From a virus, in IMG/VR virus record IMGVR_UViG_3300010883_000339, positions 1 to 27,215 of that record: a stretch of DNA of 27,215 nt. One strand, 5' to 3'. The notes below the pieces were generated by a model. It was given only the letters and a program-made list of their open reading frames with translations. It did not search any database and was not told the DNA's origin. A program made the position numbers and the translations under genes. Shown piece by piece: positions 26,793 through 27,215 of this stretch (within the stretch, counting starts at the first letter, position 1; each line of letters begins with the position of its first letter).

Positions 26793-27215
26793 ATGCCAAC
26801 ACCAATTGTAGAAAATGAGAAATGTTTACCTTGCCCGACAGCAATATTTAAAATTATTAAATGCCGCAGTTCATCTGAAATCTCAGACACGAAATCGGGT
26901 AGTGGATATAAAGGGGTGGCCGATATATGCAATCCACATGTAGACCCAGATATTAGTGCAGTTCCGATTACTGATAAATTTGGTAAAAGAGATTGGGTAT
27001 TTCCTGGCGATACTGCTCCAAAGTTTGGCGGACCGTATGGCGAAGGTTTATCAACTTCTGAGCCATCTGGAGCCACAACACACGGGCAGCTACTCATTGA
27101 TGTTGTTGTTTGTTTATATGATCGAGTTGATCCTTATGGCATGGCAGGCTGGTTTAAGAATGAAACATTAACAAAATTTATGAAATTATATGTTGTACAA
27201 TGCACTAGCGCCGAT
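26793..27215 (+). CDS. Unknown protein with N-terminal cysteine cluster (3' end missing)
   Basis: The frame is open for 141 codons from ATG 26793 to the window end, so the gene continues outside. AGGA at 26781-26784, 8 bases before, supports the start. The N-terminus has four closely spaced cysteines: KCLPCPTAIFKIIKC holds Cys11, Cys14 and Cys24, and Cys47 lies in VADICNPHVDPD. This could bind a metal ion or form disulfides. A later part (GQLLIDVVVCLYDRVDPYGM, then FMKLYVVQC) looks like alternating beta strands. I do not recognise a family. It overlaps no other convincing gene on either strand; the minus-strand frame across it is a shadow. Its position after virion genes suggests a structural or assembly role. 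Confidence 0.75.
   Translation, partial: MPTPIVENEKCLPCPTAIFKIIKCRSSSEISDTKSGSGYKGVADICNPHVDPDISAVPITDKFGKRDWVFPGDTAPKFGGPYGEGLSTSEPSGATTHGQLLIDVVVCLYDRVDPYGMAGWFKNETLTKFMKLYVVQCTSAD

Noticed and set aside
2-27215. Stop-codon reassignment, as seen in some large phages
   Set aside because: TGA (455-457, 15226-15228), TAG (3773-3775) and TAA at the other gene ends are each followed or overlapped at once by the next start, so all three act as stops.

Overview
The window looks like part of the late structural (baseplate) region of a large T4-type contractile-tailed bacteriophage, probably from a marine or other aquatic metagenome. Three things point this way: clear homologues of the T4 baseplate wedge proteins gp25 and gp6 lie next to each other; an OB-fold hub/spike protein sits upstream; and all ten genes run on the + strand, packed with gaps of 0-65 bases and several start/stop overlaps. 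Two genes are very large (2475 and 3494 codons), which suggests a phage with a big genome and a complex baseplate. Base composition is AT-rich (about 38-40% GC by eye). All three stop codons are used at real gene ends, so there is no sign of stop-codon reassignment. I see no tRNA, CRISPR array, insertion sequence, integrase or host gene.

Layout. 2-457: the 3' part of a gene for a small sigma factor resembling T4 gp55, the late-promoter specificity factor. 454-744: a 96-residue helical protein of unknown function, translationally coupled to it. 744-2678: a baseplate hub/spike protein with an N-terminal gp5-like OB fold, a cysteine-rich insert, and a domain carrying the zinc-ligand pattern of M15 peptidoglycan peptidases in the place where T4 gp5 has a lysozyme. 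2696-3775: a probable spike accessory protein with beta-rich repeats and an HTH (His-Thr-His) tip-like motif. 3784-11211: a 2475-residue protein of unknown function with an N-terminal CxxC and a glycine-zipper hydrophobic segment. 11277-11774: gp25-like wedge/sheath initiator. 11807-13636: gp6-like (Baseplate J) wedge protein. 13636-15228: a wedge-associated protein with a DNRLRE-like beta domain. 15225-25709: a 3494-residue protein combining concanavalin/LamG-like lectin modules with a wedge segment that may correspond to the gp7/gpI position. 25720-26760: a conserved phage protein of unknown function. 26793-27215: the 5' part of a further unknown gene.

How the parts fit: the gp25, gp6 and 3494-residue proteins should build the wedges around a hub made of the OB-fold/M15 protein and its neighbour. 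The lectin-like and DNRLRE-like modules would face outward and may touch the host surface, and the M15 domain would cut peptidoglycan peptides as the tube passes. A late sigma factor at the head of this run fits timed expression of virion genes. The most notable points are the peptidase-for-lysozyme swap in the hub, the cysteine-rich segments in several baseplate proteins, the two giant proteins, and a GC-rich tail at the end of the larger one.
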